Assembly (NCBI RefSeq): GCF_900103405.1
Contig: NZ_FNHX01000005.1
Coordinates: forward strand, 250,845 to 314,844
DNA: 64,000 nucleotides
Reading direction: 5' to 3'
Source: Polaromonas sp. JS666
Lineage (GTDB): Bacteria > Pseudomonadota > Gammaproteobacteria > Burkholderiales > Burkholderiaceae_C
Shown: one piece after another, positions 36,903-48,830 of the stretch
How the letters are laid out: the number at the start of each line of letters is the position of its first letter
Position numbering within the stretch: position 1 is the stretch's first letter
The notes under the pieces: model-generated
What the model saw: only the letters and a program-made list of their open reading frames with translations
What the model was told of the DNA's origin: nothing
Databases searched by the model: none
Translations under genes and position numbers: made by a program

Positions 36903-38413
36903 CCGCTACAGATACCGACGTCCAGCCCACGCTTCCTGGAATTCCCGAAGCCTTGCCGATGCGCGGCAAGCCGGGCACCGGCCTCTCGCTGCTGCGCTGG
37001 GTGGGCGAGGGCCTGCGTGCGGGAGTGTTTTTGAAACCTCGCGTGGCGGGGAGCGCGCCCACGCCGCCGCAAGTGCTGCTCCTGACGGTGCTGGTCCTTG
37101 GTTTTGAACTGGCCTTGTCCCGCCTGGAAGTGGCCGGCCCCGCGCGCCTGGACTTGCAGGCGTGGCTGTCGGGCTGGTGGACCGCCGGCCTTTTCCTGGG
37201 CCTGGCCTGGTGGGCGCTTCCCACGCGGGGCACCGCGCCGGATGCCGGCCCGGATGAACCCTCTGGCGAAGGCCTGAAGGGCATCGCCGCCTGCTTTGTC
37301 CTGTGGCTGCTCTCGTCGCTTCCGGCCACGGTGCTGTACCAGGGGGTGATTGCCGCCTTCGCCCAGGGTTGGGTCAAGAGTTCGGTGTTTTCGTCGCCCT
37401 GGGTTTACTGGGGCTTTTACGGCCTGTTCATCACCTGGGGCGTAGGCACGGCCATCGTGCTGGTCTGGCGCTTTGCCGGGCCAGGCTGGCGCACGGCGGT
37501 GTTCGCGCTGGTGCTGGTAGTTTCCAGCGGCCTTATGGCCTGGCAATTCGAGGCCCGCACCTGGCAACAAGACTACGCCGCGCGCGGCGATGCCGATGAC
37601 CGGCCCCGGCTGCAGCTGAGCCAGCAGACCTTTGAGGAGCAGCAGGCGCTGTGGGAAAAAACCATGGCCGCGATTGCGCACGAGCGCCCGGGCGTGACCG
37701 ACGTCTACGCCGTGGTGTTCGCCCCCTATGCCGCGGAAGATGTCTTCCTGCGCGAAAGCACCATGGTCAGCCGGGTGCTGGCCGAGCGCTTTGACGCCGA
37801 CGGCCGCGTGGTGCACCTGGTCAACCACGCCAGCACCGCGCAAACCCACCTCTGGGCCACAGCGCTCAACATGGAGCGCGCCATCGACGCGATCGCCCAG
37901 CGCATGGACCGCAACAACGACCTGCTGGTGGTCTACATGACCTCGCACGGCGCCAGCGACTTCAAGCTGGCCGCCGCCCACTGGCCGCTGCAGGTGCCGC
38001 CCGTGAGCCCCGATGAACTGCGCGAGGCGCTGGACAGGTCGGGCATACGCCATCGCGTGATCGCGATCTCGGCCTGTTATTCGGGCGGCTGGGCCGATGC
38101 GCTGGCCGGCGACACTACCCTGGTCATGACGGCGGCCGATGCCACCCACACGTCTTATGGCTGCGGCCGCCGCTCCGAGCTGACCTTTTTCGGTCGGGCC
38201 CTGTTTGACGAGCAGCTGCGCAAGACGCACTCCTTCGAGCAGGCTTTTGCGCGGGCCGTGCCGCTGATCAAGCAGCGCGAAATCGACGCCGGCAAGGAAG
38301 ACGGCTTTTCCAACCCGCAGATCCGGGTGGGCGCCGGCATCGTGCCGGTGCTGCGCGCGCTGGAAAAACGCCTGGACGCGCTGCCGCCTGCCGCCAGCGC
38401 TGCCCGGCCTTAG
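36899..38413 (+). CDS. Membrane-anchored C13 (legumain-like) family peptidase
   Basis: 504 residues. The N-terminal 220 residues hold about five hydrophobic segments (for example VLLLTVLVLGFELALSRL and AVFALVLVVSSGLMAW). The C-terminal domain (about residues 245-490) looks like a C13 cysteine peptidase: the His motif VVYMTSHGASDFKL and the Cys motif VIAISACYSGGWADAL match the catalytic dyad pattern. The orientation puts the catalytic part on one face of the membrane; which side is not clear. Overlap of 4 nt with fdhD suggests joint transcription, though a link to formate metabolism is not expected. Confidence 0.82.
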   Translation: MTATDTDVQPTLPGIPEALPMRGKPGTGLSLLRWVGEGLRAGVFLKPRVAGSAPTPPQVLLLTVLVLGFELALSRLEVAGPARLDLQAWLSGWWTAGLFLGLAWWALPTRGTAPDAGPDEPSGEGLKGIAACFVLWLLSSLPATVLYQGVIAAFAQGWVKSSVFSSPWVYWGFYGLFITWGVGTAIVLVWRFAGPGWRTAVFALVLVVSSGLMAWQFEARTWQQDYAARGDADDRPRLQLSQQTFEEQQALWEKTMAAIAHERPGVTDVYAVVFAPYAAEDVFLRESTMVSRVLAERFDADGRVVHLVNHASTAQTHLWATALNMERAIDAIAQRMDRNNDLLVVYMTSHGASDFKLAAAHWPLQVPPVSPDELREALDRSGIRHRVIAISACYSGGWADALAGDTTLVMTAADATHTSYGCGRRSELTFFGRALFDEQLRKTHSFEQAFARAVPLIKQREIDAGKEDGFSNPQIRVGAGIVPVLRALEKRLDALPPAASAARP

Positions 38414-38484
38414 CGCTGCTCGCATAACCCGGCTCCAAACCCGGCCATCGCGCGGAGCCCCGGACTTTGCGTTATGGTCTGCGC

Positions 38485-41046
38485 ATGAACACCCTTTTCC
38501 TCAAGCTCGGCTGGAAAACCATGCTGCGCGACCTGCGCGCGGGCGAGCTGCGCCTGCTGATCGTGGCCGTTACCCTGGCCGTTGCGGCGCTCACCGCCGT
38601 CGGTTTTTTTGCCGACCGCCTCAAGGGCGGCCTGCAACGCGATGCGCGGCAGCTGCTGGGCGGCGACGCCGTGATCCGCAGCGACGGCCAGACACCGGCG
38701 GCCTTTATCGCCAAAGCGCAGGAACTGGGCCTGCAGGGCATTTCCACCGTCACTTTTCCCACCATGGGCCGCGCCGGCGATGCCGACGGCGGCGCCAGCA
38801 AGCTGGTAGCCTTCAAGGCCGTGCCCCAGGGCTATCCCTTGCGCGGCAGCATGAAGGTGGCCGCCAGTCTGGACGAGCCCGGCGCCGACACGCGCGAGGT
38901 GCCGGCCCCCGGCACGGCCTGGGCCGATGCCTCGCTGCTCGACGCGCTGGGCCTCAAGCTGGGACAGACCCTGCTGCTGGGCGACGCTGGCTTCAAGCTC
39001 ACGCGCATCATCGTGCAGGAGCCGGACCGCGGCGCGGGCTTCATCAGCTTTTCGCCGCGCGTGATGGTCAACCAGGCCGATGTCGCGGCCACCAACCTGA
39101 TACAGCCCGCCAGCCGTACCAATTACCGTTTTGCCGTCGCCGGTGATGACAAGGCGGTGAAAGCGTATGTGAAATGGGCCGATGCGGAAATCAAAAAGCC
39201 TTTTGAGCAATCGGGCGTGCGCGGCGTGCGCCTGGAGTCGCTTGAATCGGGCAGCCCCGAGATGCGCCAGACCCTGGACCGCGCCGAAAAATTCCTGAAC
39301 CTGGTGGCGCTGCTGGCGGCCTTGCTGAGCGCGGTGGCGGTGGCGATTGTGGCGCGCGGCTTCGCGGCCAAGCACCTGGACGACTGCGCCATGTTGCGCG
39401 TGCTGGGCCAGCCGCAACGCACCATCGCGCTGGCCTACACCTTTGAGTTCGTGCTGGCGGGCTTGTTCGCCAGCGCCCTGGGCGTGGCCCTGGGTTTTGC
39501 CGTGCATTACGGTTTTGTGCTGCTGCTGGCCGGCCTGGTCGAGACCGCGTTGCCGGCCGCCACCTTATGGCCGGTGCTGTTCGGCATGGGCATGGGCCTC
39601 ACGCTGCTGCTGGCCTTCGGCCTGCCGCCCGTGCTGCAGCTGGCCCAGGTGCCGCCGCTGCGCGTGATACGCCGCGACGTCGGCAACCTGAAGCCCGCCT
39701 CGCTCGCGGTGCTGGGCGTGGGCATGGCCGGTTTCGCGGCCTTGCTGGTGGCCGCCAGCAGTGACCTGAAACTGGGCCTGATCGCCGTGGGCGGCGTTGC
39801 CGGCGCGGTGGCGGTGTTTGCCGTCGCCAGTTTCGCCGCCGTCAAGCTGCTGCGCGCCAGCGTGCATGAGGCGACAGCGCCGCGCTGGCTGGTGCTGGCC
39901 ACGCGCCAGCTCTCAGCGCGGCCGGTGTACGCCGTGGTGCAGACCAGCGCGCTGGCCGTGGGCCTGCTGGCGCTGATGCTGCTGGTGCTGCTGCGCACCG
40001 ACCTCATCAGCAGCTGGCGCAAGGCCACGCCGCCCGACGCGCCCAACCGTTTTGTCATCAACGTGCAGCCCGAGCAGGGCGAGGCCTTCCAGCAGGCCCT
40101 GCGTGACGGCGGCGTGAAAAAATTCGACTGGTACCCCATGATCCGCGGCCGCCTGATCGCGGTCAACGGCAAGCCCGTTACGCCCGACGACTTTGAGGAC
40201 GACCGCGCCAAGCGCCTGGTGGACCGCGAGTTCAACCTCTCCAACAGCGCGGACATGCCCTCGCACAACCAGCTCAGCGGCGGGCGCTGGACGGCCGGCG
40301 AACAAGGCGCCGTCAGCGTCGAGGACGGCCTGGCCAAGACCCTGGGCCTCAAGCTCGGCGACAGCCTGCGCTTTGACATAGGCGGGCAGGCTAGCGAAGC
40401 CAAGATCACCAGCCTGCGCAAGGTTGACTGGGGTTCCATGCGCGTCAACTTTTTTGTGATGTACCCGGTGGCCAAACTGCCGGCCGACGTGCCCGTCTCT
40501 TTTATCAGCGCCTTCCGCGCGCCCGAACCCGTGGCCGCCGTGGCCGGCCAGCCGCGCCCGCAAAGCTTTGACAACACCCTGGTCAAGGCTTTTCCCAACA
40601 TCACCAACGTTGACATGAGCAGCACGCTGGCCCAGGTGCAGCGCGTGCTCGACCAGGTGATACGCGCGGTGGAGTTTTTGTTCGGCTTCACGCTCGCGGC
40701 CGGCTTGGTCGTGCTGTTCGCCGCCATCACCGCCACCCGCGAGGAACGCGCCAAGGAATTCGCCATCATGCGGGCGGTGGGAGCTCGCGCCTCGCTGCTG
40801 CGCCAGGTGCAGCGCGCCGAGCTGGCCGGTGTCGGCCTGCTGGCCGGCTTTTTGGCCTCCGTCGTCGCGCTGGCCGTGGGATGGGGCTTGGCGCGGTTTG
40901 TGTTTGATTTCAGCTGGAGTGGGTCTTGGACTGTGCCTTTGCTGGGGAGTCTGGCGGGGGCTGTGCTTGCTCTTGCTGCGGGGTGGTGGGGGTTGAGGTC
41001 GGTTTTGAATACGCCTGTGGTGGAGACCTTGCGGAAGGCTCAGTAG
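38485..41046 (+). CDS. FtsX-like ABC transporter permease
   Basis: 853 residues from ATG at 38485 (an in-frame ATG at 38473 is also possible). The layout is that of YbbP-type permeases: one helix near the N-terminus (LRLLIVAVTLAVAALTAVGF), a periplasmic domain, three helices (about residues 270-400), a second helix set, another periplasmic domain, and three C-terminal helices with the FtsX pattern ATREERAKEFAIMRAVGA. The matching ATPase (YbbA/LolD-like) is not adjacent. Likely role: lipid or lipoprotein handling, or substrate release, inferred from the family. Confidence 0.87.
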   Translation: MNTLFLKLGWKTMLRDLRAGELRLLIVAVTLAVAALTAVGFFADRLKGGLQRDARQLLGGDAVIRSDGQTPAAFIAKAQELGLQGISTVTFPTMGRAGDADGGASKLVAFKAVPQGYPLRGSMKVAASLDEPGADTREVPAPGTAWADASLLDALGLKLGQTLLLGDAGFKLTRIIVQEPDRGAGFISFSPRVMVNQADVAATNLIQPASRTNYRFAVAGDDKAVKAYVKWADAEIKKPFEQSGVRGVRLESLESGSPEMRQTLDRAEKFLNLVALLAALLSAVAVAIVARGFAAKHLDDCAMLRVLGQPQRTIALAYTFEFVLAGLFASALGVALGFAVHYGFVLLLAGLVETALPAATLWPVLFGMGMGLTLLLAFGLPPVLQLAQVPPLRVIRRDVGNLKPASLAVLGVGMAGFAALLVAASSDLKLGLIAVGGVAGAVAVFAVASFAAVKLLRASVHEATAPRWLVLATRQLSARPVYAVVQTSALAVGLLALMLLVLLRTDLISSWRKATPPDAPNRFVINVQPEQGEAFQQALRDGGVKKFDWYPMIRGRLIAVNGKPVTPDDFEDDRAKRLVDREFNLSNSADMPSHNQLSGGRWTAGEQGAVSVEDGLAKTLGLKLGDSLRFDIGGQASEAKITSLRKVDWGSMRVNFFVMYPVAKLPADVPVSFISAFRAPEPVAAVAGQPRPQSFDNTLVKAFPNITNVDMSSTLAQVQRVLDQVIRAVEFLFGFTLAAGLVVLFAAITATREERAKEFAIMRAVGARASLLRQVQRAELAGVGLLAGFLASVVALAVGWGLARFVFDFSWSGSWTVPLLGSLAGAVLALAAGWWGLRSVLNTPVVETLRKAQ

Positions 41047-41089
41047 GAGGCGTAAGGTCTTGCTCCGACGGCGCGCACTCTTCTGAGTT

Positions 41090-41300
41090 CTGCTGGCCGG
41101 GATCGCCCGGCATGCGACTCACTTTTTTTGCTTCGCCAAAAAAAGTAAGCAAAAAAAGGCGACCCTGGTTGCTGCGTCCCTTCGCTTCGCTACGGGCAGC
41201 CTGCGGTGCTCGGTCCAGCCGGGGTCAAAAACAACTCGCTTCGCTCAAACAAGTTTTTGCCCTGATCCGTCTGGCCCTGCGCTCCTCGGCGCATCCACAA
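41090..41300. repeat. Comamonadaceae-type intergenic repeat with two hairpins
   Basis: The 356-nt gap 41047-41402 holds no convincing gene. It contains ACTTTTTTTG / CAAAAAAAGT (41121-41130 with 41137-41146, loop CTTCGC), which can end transcription from either side. A second imperfect stem follows: GGGTCAAAAAC (41222-41232) with GTTTTTGCCC (41253-41262). The intervening CTTCGCTTCGCTACGGGCAG type of sequence recurs between genes in this family of bacteria, from memory. Confidence 0.6.
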
Positions 41301-41402
41301 GGGGGTGGGGATAGGAATACCGAACAGCCAAACAGCCGAAGATAGATGCGGCCAATTAGCCCTAGGCCTGAATCAGGCCGGCGCTGCTTCGATAATCAAC
41401 CC

Positions 41403-41834
41403 ATGCAGATAGAAGAACGCCCTCCCGGAAACCCTCCCTTTGAAACCCCCTTCGCCTGGATAGGCGGCGAGGAGCGCGTCAAGGCGCTGGTTGAGCGGTT
41501 TTATGACTTGATGGACCTGGAGCCGGGCTACACAGCCCTGCGCGCCGCGCACGGCAGCACGCTGGACAATGCCCGGCAGCGGCTGTTCTGGTTTCTGTGT
41601 GGCTGGCTGGGTGGGCCGCAGTATTACACCGACCGTTTTGGCCATCCGCGCCTGCGCATGCGCCACATGCCGCAGCAGACCGGCGGCGGCTCCATCGGGA
41701 TTGCCGAGCGGGACCAGTGGCTGGCCTGCATGGACCAGGCCATGCGCGAGACCGGGGTGGACGAGGGCTTGCGTGTGCGGCTCAATGCGTCTTTTTTCCA
41801 GACGGCCGACTGGATGCGCAACCGGGGCGAATAA
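41403..41834 (+). CDS. Group II truncated haemoglobin
   Basis: 143 residues from ATG at 41403. Features of trHbO-type globins: an early WIGGEERVKALVERFYDLM helix, WFLCGWLGGPQYYTDRFGHPRLRMRH with the proximal His in HPRLRMRH, and a Trp in the G helix (RDQWLACM). These proteins bind oxygen or NO or act in redox protection. It stands alone after the repeat region. Confidence 0.9.
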   Translation: MQIEERPPGNPPFETPFAWIGGEERVKALVERFYDLMDLEPGYTALRAAHGSTLDNARQRLFWFLCGWLGGPQYYTDRFGHPRLRMRHMPQQTGGGSIGIAERDQWLACMDQAMRETGVDEGLRVRLNASFFQTADWMRNRGE

Positions 41835-41853
41835 ACCGAAGGCGCTTGCGGCC

Positions 41854-42510
41854 TCAGCTCTGCGCCAGGAGCACCACCAGCGCCCCGGCGCCGCCTTCGG
41901 CCGGCCTGGCCTGCACAAAGGCCAGCACTTCCTGCTTCTGGATCAGCCAGCTCTGCACCTTGCCCTTGAGCACCGGTGTCTTGCCCGGTGAACCCAAACC
42001 TTTGCCGTGCACCACGCGCACGCAGCGCCAGCCCATCTTGTGGGCGTCCTTGATGAAGTGAGCCAATGCTTCGCGCGCGTCCTCGCGGCGCAGGCCGTGC
42101 AGGTCGAGCTGGCCCTGTATGCTCCAGCCGCCGCGGCGCAGCTTGCGCACCACGTCGGGCCCCATGCCGGGCCGCCGGAAGCTCAGCGCCTCGTCGGTGT
42201 CCAGCAGGGTTTCCACATCGAACTCGTCGGAGATCGCCTCGCGCATCACCGCGAGTTCGTCGCGCTGCTGCTGCACCGGGATGGGCGCGGCCTGTTGCAC
42301 CGGCAGCGCGGCCTTGTGGCCGGGCAGGTGTTTGGCGGGCAGGGCCTTGACGGTGCCGACGGCGCGCGCGAACAGCTCTTTTTCGGCCTTGGCTTTGGCG
42401 GCGGCGGCGACCTTTGCGGCGGCGGCTTCTTTCTCAAGCCGGGCCCGGGTTTCGATTTCCCGCTTGACGGCCTTGAGGTCCTGCAGGCTTTTGAGGGCGG
42501 GGGATTTCAT
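41854..42510 (-). CDS. Smr-domain protein
   Basis: 218 residues. The C-terminal Smr (small MutS-related) domain has LDLHGLRREDAREALAHFI near residue 137 and VRVVHGKGLGSPGKTPVLK, whose HGKG loop is the family mark of a nicking or RNA-cleaving endonuclease. The N-terminal third is a Lys/Ala/Glu-rich coiled coil. It is 9 nt downstream of radC, so both are one unit. Confidence 0.88.
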   Translation of the reverse strand: MKSPALKSLQDLKAVKREIETRARLEKEAAAAKVAAAAKAKAEKELFARAVGTVKALPAKHLPGHKAALPVQQAAPIPVQQQRDELAVMREAISDEFDVETLLDTDEALSFRRPGMGPDVVRKLRRGGWSIQGQLDLHGLRREDAREALAHFIKDAHKMGWRCVRVVHGKGLGSPGKTPVLKGKVQSWLIQKQEVLAFVQARPAEGGAGALVVLLAQS

Positions 42511-42519
42511 GGACTTACC

Positions 42520-43194
42520 TTACAGCATTCCCAGCTCGGCCATGGACACCGCCTGGGTGCTGGTCACCACGAAGTGGTCAAGCACGCGCACATCCACCAG
42601 CGCGAGCGCCGCCTTGAGGTTGTGCGTGAGCGCCTCGTCGGCGCGTGAGGGCTGGGCCCAGCCGCTGGGGTGGTTGTGGGCCAGCACCACGCTGGCGGCG
42701 TTCAGGGCCAGGGCGCGTATGACAACCTCGCGCGGGTAGACCGAGGTCTGGGTCAGCGTGCCGCGAAACAGCTCCTCGAGCACGATCAGGCGGTTCTGGC
42801 TGTCCAGGAACAGCATGGCGAAGACCTCGTGCGGCCGGCTGCCCAGCTGCAGCTGCAGGTAGTCGCGCACGGCCTGGGGTGTGTCGAACAGGGTTTTCTG
42901 GCTGAGGTTCTCGGCCAGCGCGCGGCGGGCCAGCTCCAGCACGGCGACCAGTTGCGAGCGCTTGGCGCCGCCCAGTCCCTTGATGCGCTGCAGGTCCGCG
43001 GCCGTGGCGTGCAGCAGCCCGGCCACGCCGCCGAAGGTGTCCAGCAGTTCCTGGCCCATCTGCAGCACGTTCTTGCCGGGGATGCCGGTGCGCAGCAGCA
43101 AGGCCAGCAGTTCGGTGTTGCTGAGTGCGCCGGGGCCGCGGGCCAGCAGTTTTTCGCGGGGGCGGCTGTCTTGGGGCAGGTCTTTCAGGATCAT
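42520..43194 (-). CDS. radC: DNA repair protein RadC (JAB/MPN domain)
   Basis: 224 residues from ATG at 43194 ([17 protein letters not shown]); the frame is open to 43245, but the shorter start fits the family. A helix-hairpin-helix region ([22 protein letters not shown]) precedes the MPN domain with the metal motif HNHPSG followed by a Ser and Asp ([14 protein letters not shown]). RadC's biochemical role is still unsettled. It is divergent from the PPIase gene. Confidence 0.93.
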   Translation of the reverse strand: MILKDLPQDSRPREKLLARGPGALSNTELLALLLRTGIPGKNVLQMGQELLDTFGGVAGLLHATAADLQRIKGLGGAKRSQLVAVLELARRALAENLSQKTLFDTPQAVRDYLQLQLGSRPHEVFAMLFLDSQNRLIVLEELFRGTLTQTSVYPREVVIRALALNAASVVLAHNHPSGWAQPSRADEALTHNLKAALALVDVRVLDHFVVTSTQAVSMAELGML

Positions 43195-43360
43195 GGATCG
43201 ATCTCTTGTTATGGGGCTGGCAGGAGAAGCGGCCAGGGAGGCCACCGCGCAAAAAAGGCCAAAAAACCGGGTTTAGCCCGGCCGGGCCGTCCTTTCTACA
43301 ATAGAGGCAGTTTACAAACATTGGCCCGCCGTTCCGGCCGGCCCCGAAAGCCCCAGCCTT

Positions 43361-43849
43361 ATGTCCACCGTGGAACTCTCCGCCGCCCCCCTGATCCAGC
43401 AGGGCTCTTTCCTGACCCTGCACTACCGCATGGCCGGGCCTTCGGTGGACGGCAAACCGGGCGCCGACATCATCAACACCTTTGAGGGCAAACCCGCCAC
43501 GCTGAGCCTGGGCACGGGCGAACTTTCGCCGGCCATAGAGCAGCGCCTGCTGGGCCTGCCCGAAGGCACACGCACCACCTTCGAGCTGCCGGCCGGCGAG
43601 GCCTTCGGCGAGCGTAACCCGGAGCTCGTGCAGTGGGTGGCGCGCAAGCTGCTCAATGAACTGGGCGACCCGGATGAGCAGTACAAGGTCGGCGACGTGG
43701 TGCAGTTCCCCACGCCCGACGGCCTGGGCCAGTACGCCGGCGCGGTGCAGCAGGTCAAGGAAGGCGGCGACGCCGTGCAGTTCGATTTCAACCACCCGCT
43801 GGCCGGCCAGCCCGTGGTGTTTGAAGTGCAAGTGATTGGTGTCCTATGA
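43361..43849 (+). CDS. FKBP-type peptidyl-prolyl isomerase (SlpA/FkpB-like)
   Basis: 162 residues. SlpA-type FKBP with an inserted flap: FLTLHYRM at the start, [20 protein letters not shown] and [20 protein letters not shown], ending [20 protein letters not shown]. Proline isomerase or chaperone in the cytoplasm. It overlaps ispH by 4 nt, a pairing also found in E. coli (fkpB-ispH). Confidence 0.92.
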   Translation: MSTVELSAAPLIQQGSFLTLHYRMAGPSVDGKPGADIINTFEGKPATLSLGTGELSPAIEQRLLGLPEGTRTTFELPAGEAFGERNPELVQWVARKLLNELGDPDEQYKVGDVVQFPTPDGLGQYAGAVQQVKEGGDAVQFDFNHPLAGQPVVFEVQVIGVL

Positions 43850-44844
43850 ACAAGACTGTGCTTCCCCAGGAAATCCTGCTGGCCGAGCCGCGCGGCTTTT
43901 GCGCCGGCGTGGACCGCGCGATTGAAATCGTCGAGCGCGCGCTGACCAAATTCGGCGCACCGATTTATGTGCGCCACGAGATCGTGCACAACACCTACGT
44001 CGTCAACGACCTCAAGCAAAAGGGCGCGATCTTCATTGAAGAGCTGGACGACGTGCCGCCGGGCGCCACGCTGGTGTTCAGCGCCCACGGCGTGAGCCAG
44101 GCCATCCAGAAGGAGGCTGAGCGCCGCGGCTTCCAGATCTTCGACGCCACCTGCCCGTTGGTCACCAAGGTGCACGTGGAAGTCGCCAAGCTGCACAAGG
44201 AAGGCTACGAGTTCATCATGATCGGCCACAAGGGCCACCCCGAGGTCGAAGGCACCATGGGCCAGCTGGACAGCGGCATCCACCTGGTGGAGGACGCGGC
44301 CGACGTCTGGCGCATCACCCCGGCGCAGACCGAACGCCTGGCCGTGGTCACGCAGACCACGCTGAGCGTGGACGACGCGGCCGAAATCAGCGCCGCCGTG
44401 AAGCAGCGCTTTCCGCAGGTGCGCGAGCCCAAGCAGCAGGACATCTGCTACGCCACGCAGAACCGGCAAGACGCCGTCAAGGTGCTGAGCCCGCAGGTCG
44501 ACATCCTCATCGTGGTCGGCAGCCCGACCAGCTCCAACAGCAACCGCCTGCGCGAACTCGCCGCCAAGCTGGGCACCGAAGCCTATATGGTCGACGACGC
44601 CAGTGAGCTCAAGGAGTCCTGGTTCGAGGGCAAGGGCCGGGTGGGCCTGACGGCTGGTGCCTCGGCGCCCGAGATCCTTGTCAAGCAGGTGATAGACCGC
44701 ATCAAGGCGCTGGGCGCGGTGTCGGTGCGCAAGATGGACGGCATCGAGGAAACCATCAAGTTCCCGCTGCCCAAGGGCCTGAAGCTGGACGCGCAAGGCC
44801 ACATGCTGGAAGTCAACGACAGCCAGCTCCACCAACTCACCTGA
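43846..44844 (+). CDS. ispH: 4-hydroxy-3-methylbut-2-enyl diphosphate reductase
   Basis: 332 residues. Last enzyme of the MEP isoprenoid path, making IPP and DMAPP. The three cluster Cys are seen in [21 protein letters not shown] and [12 protein letters not shown]. His residues in VHNTYV and FSAHGV, and the [15 protein letters not shown] [13 protein letters not shown] motif are present. Co-transcribed with the PPIase upstream. Confidence 0.96.
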   Translation: MNKTVLPQEILLAEPRGFCAGVDRAIEIVERALTKFGAPIYVRHEIVHNTYVVNDLKQKGAIFIEELDDVPPGATLVFSAHGVSQAIQKEAERRGFQIFDATCPLVTKVHVEVAKLHKEGYEFIMIGHKGHPEVEGTMGQLDSGIHLVEDAADVWRITPAQTERLAVVTQTTLSVDDAAEISAAVKQRFPQVREPKQQDICYATQNRQDAVKVLSPQVDILIVVGSPTSSNSNRLRELAAKLGTEAYMVDDASELKESWFEGKGRVGLTAGASAPEILVKQVIDRIKALGAVSVRKMDGIEETIKFPLPKGLKLDAQGHMLEVNDSQLHQLT

Positions 44845-44856
44845 CCCCCCCTACTC

Positions 44857-47174
<2,318 letters not shown>

Positions 47175-47210
47175 GTCCCCAGGCCTGCTAGAATCACGGC
47201 TCCACACACT

Positions 47211-47298
<88 letters not shown>

Positions 47299-47312
47299 AA
47301 AATGCATCCAGA

Positions 47313-47387
47313 ACAGTCCAGATTGATCTGAGAAATGCCCTGAAAGCCCCGTAAATCGGGGCTTTTTTGTTTCTTACAGTCCAGATT
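47313..47387. repeat. 12-bp direct repeats beside the attachment site
   Basis: ACAGTCCAGATT occurs at 47313-47324 and again at 47376-47387, 63 bp apart, between the tRNA end and the integrase gene. Integrases bind short direct arm-type repeats in such places, so these may be arm sites. Nothing else supports it. Confidence 0.45.
47343..47368 (+). terminator. Intrinsic terminator after tRNA-Ser
   Basis: AAAGCCCCG and CGGGGCTTT pair around the loop TAAAT, followed by a T-run. It ends transcription of serS and tRNA-Ser. Confidence 0.85.
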
Positions 47388-47408
47388 CGTCTTTTGACAT
47401 CCAGGCAT

Positions 47409-47483
47409 TTTTGGGGGCATAGTTGGGGGAACGGCGAGGGGAATTCCCCCGTATCCGCCAGAAATTCCCCCAAATGCCCCTTA
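47409..47483. promoter_or_regulatory. G-run / C-run repeats upstream of the integrase
   Basis: Runs TTTTTGGGGGCAT, TTGGGGG and GAGGGG are followed by inverted ATTCCCCC and ATTCCCCCAAATGCCCC just before and over the integrase start. Such GGGGGCA repeats are common ahead of P4-type integrase genes, from memory. They may be integrase or regulator binding sites. Confidence 0.4.
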
Positions 47484-48691
47484 CCGATACCTCCTGCAAG
47501 AACGCCAAGTGCCCTGAGGGCAAAGCTCGCGAACGTTTCACCGACAGCGGCGGCCTGTACCTGGAGGTGGTGCCCACGGGCGGCAAGCACTGGCGCTGGA
47601 AGTACCGCTTTGGCGGCAAGGAAAAGCGCCTGGCGCTTGGTTCTTACCCCGAGGTGACGCTTGCCCTGGCGCGCCGGGCCCGTGACGACGCCCGACTTCT
47701 CCTGAAGGCCGGCAACGACCCGGTCCAGTCCAAAAAGGACGCCAAGCTGGCGGACAGCGTGCGGATCGGCAACACCTTCGAGGCTGTGGCACGGGCCTGG
47801 TTTGACCACTGGAAGGGCCCCAAATCGCCCAGGCATGCCGAATACGTGCTGCGCCGGCTGGAAGCTGACGTTTTCCCCGACCTGGGGGCTCGGCCTATCG
47901 CCGGCATCACGGCGCCCAACCTGCTTGCGGTGGCTAAGAAGATCGAAAGCCGCGGCGCCCTGGATATCGCCAAGCGCTCGCTGCAGACCTGCGGCCAGAT
48001 CTTCCGGTATGCCGTCGCCCACGGGATCATCGAGCGCAACCCGGGGGCCGACGTGAAGCCCAGCGATGCCCTGAAACCCCGCACCAAGACGAACTACGCC
48101 AGGCTGGATGCCAGGGATTTGCCGCAGCTGCTGCGCAAGATACATGTTTACTCGGGTGGCCCCTACACGCGCCTGGCAATGCAGCTCATGGTGCTCACGT
48201 TCGTACGAACGGGGGAACTGATCGCTGCCCGCTGGGACGAATTTGATCTCGAGGCGGCTGAGTGGCGCATCCCGGCCGAGCGCATGAAGATGCGAACGCC
48301 TCACATCGTGCCGTTGTCCAAGCAGGCCCTGGTGATCCTGGGCGACCTGCAGGAACTGCGCGGCCTAAGCGGGCTGGTTTTTCCGGGCGAGCGGGACCAC
48401 GAGAGGCCCATGAGCAACAACACCATACTGGGGGCTCTGTACCGCATGGGCTACAAGGGCCGTATGACGGGCCACGGGTTCCGCGGGATCGCCTCAACCG
48501 TGCTGCATGAGCTCGGCTACCGGCATGACGTGATCGAATTGCAACTGGCACACCAGGAGCGCGATGAGGTCAGCGCGGCCTATAACCACGCCACCTACCT
48601 CAAGGAGCGCCGGAAGCTGATGCAGGCTTGGGCAGACCATCTGGACAAGCTGAGAGAGGGCGCTAAGGTCGTCTCGCTGCAGGCTGCATGA
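47474..48691 (+). CDS. Tyrosine recombinase, P4-type integrase
   Basis: 405 residues from ATG at 47474 (MPLTDTSCKNAKCPEG). N-terminal DUF4102-type arm-binding domain: GGLYLEVVPTGGKHWRWKYRF and KRLALGSYPEVTLALAR. The core-binding domain is about residues 95-185. The catalytic domain carries FVRTGELIAARWDE (Arg I), HGFRGIASTVLHE (HxxR) and LAHQERDEVSAAYNHATY (His and the Tyr nucleophile in AAYNHA). It sits in the typical place to insert into tRNA-Ser and should integrate and excise the island. Confidence 0.94.
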   Translation: MPLTDTSCKNAKCPEGKARERFTDSGGLYLEVVPTGGKHWRWKYRFGGKEKRLALGSYPEVTLALARRARDDARLLLKAGNDPVQSKKDAKLADSVRIGNTFEAVARAWFDHWKGPKSPRHAEYVLRRLEADVFPDLGARPIAGITAPNLLAVAKKIESRGALDIAKRSLQTCGQIFRYAVAHGIIERNPGADVKPSDALKPRTKTNYARLDARDLPQLLRKIHVYSGGPYTRLAMQLMVLTFVRTGELIAARWDEFDLEAAEWRIPAERMKMRTPHIVPLSKQALVILGDLQELRGLSGLVFPGERDHERPMSNNTILGALYRMGYKGRMTGHGFRGIASTVLHELGYRHDVIELQLAHQERDEVSAAYNHATYLKERRKLMQAWADHLDKLREGAKVVSLQAA

Positions 48692-48830
48692 CTTGATACC
48701 CCCTAGTCGGCGAGCTTGAAAGGGGGCAAATAGCAAATATTTAAAATAGTTGGTGGATGCCTACTTTTAAGTCGTCATTGAGCGAACCGGCCCCAGTAAG
48801 TGGGACCTGATGGGTGGCAAGCAGTATTTT

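Noticed and set aside
48699..48726. Terminator behind the integrase (CCCCCT...AGGGGG)
   Set aside because: Six-base stem with a 16-nt loop and no T-run; too weak to list.
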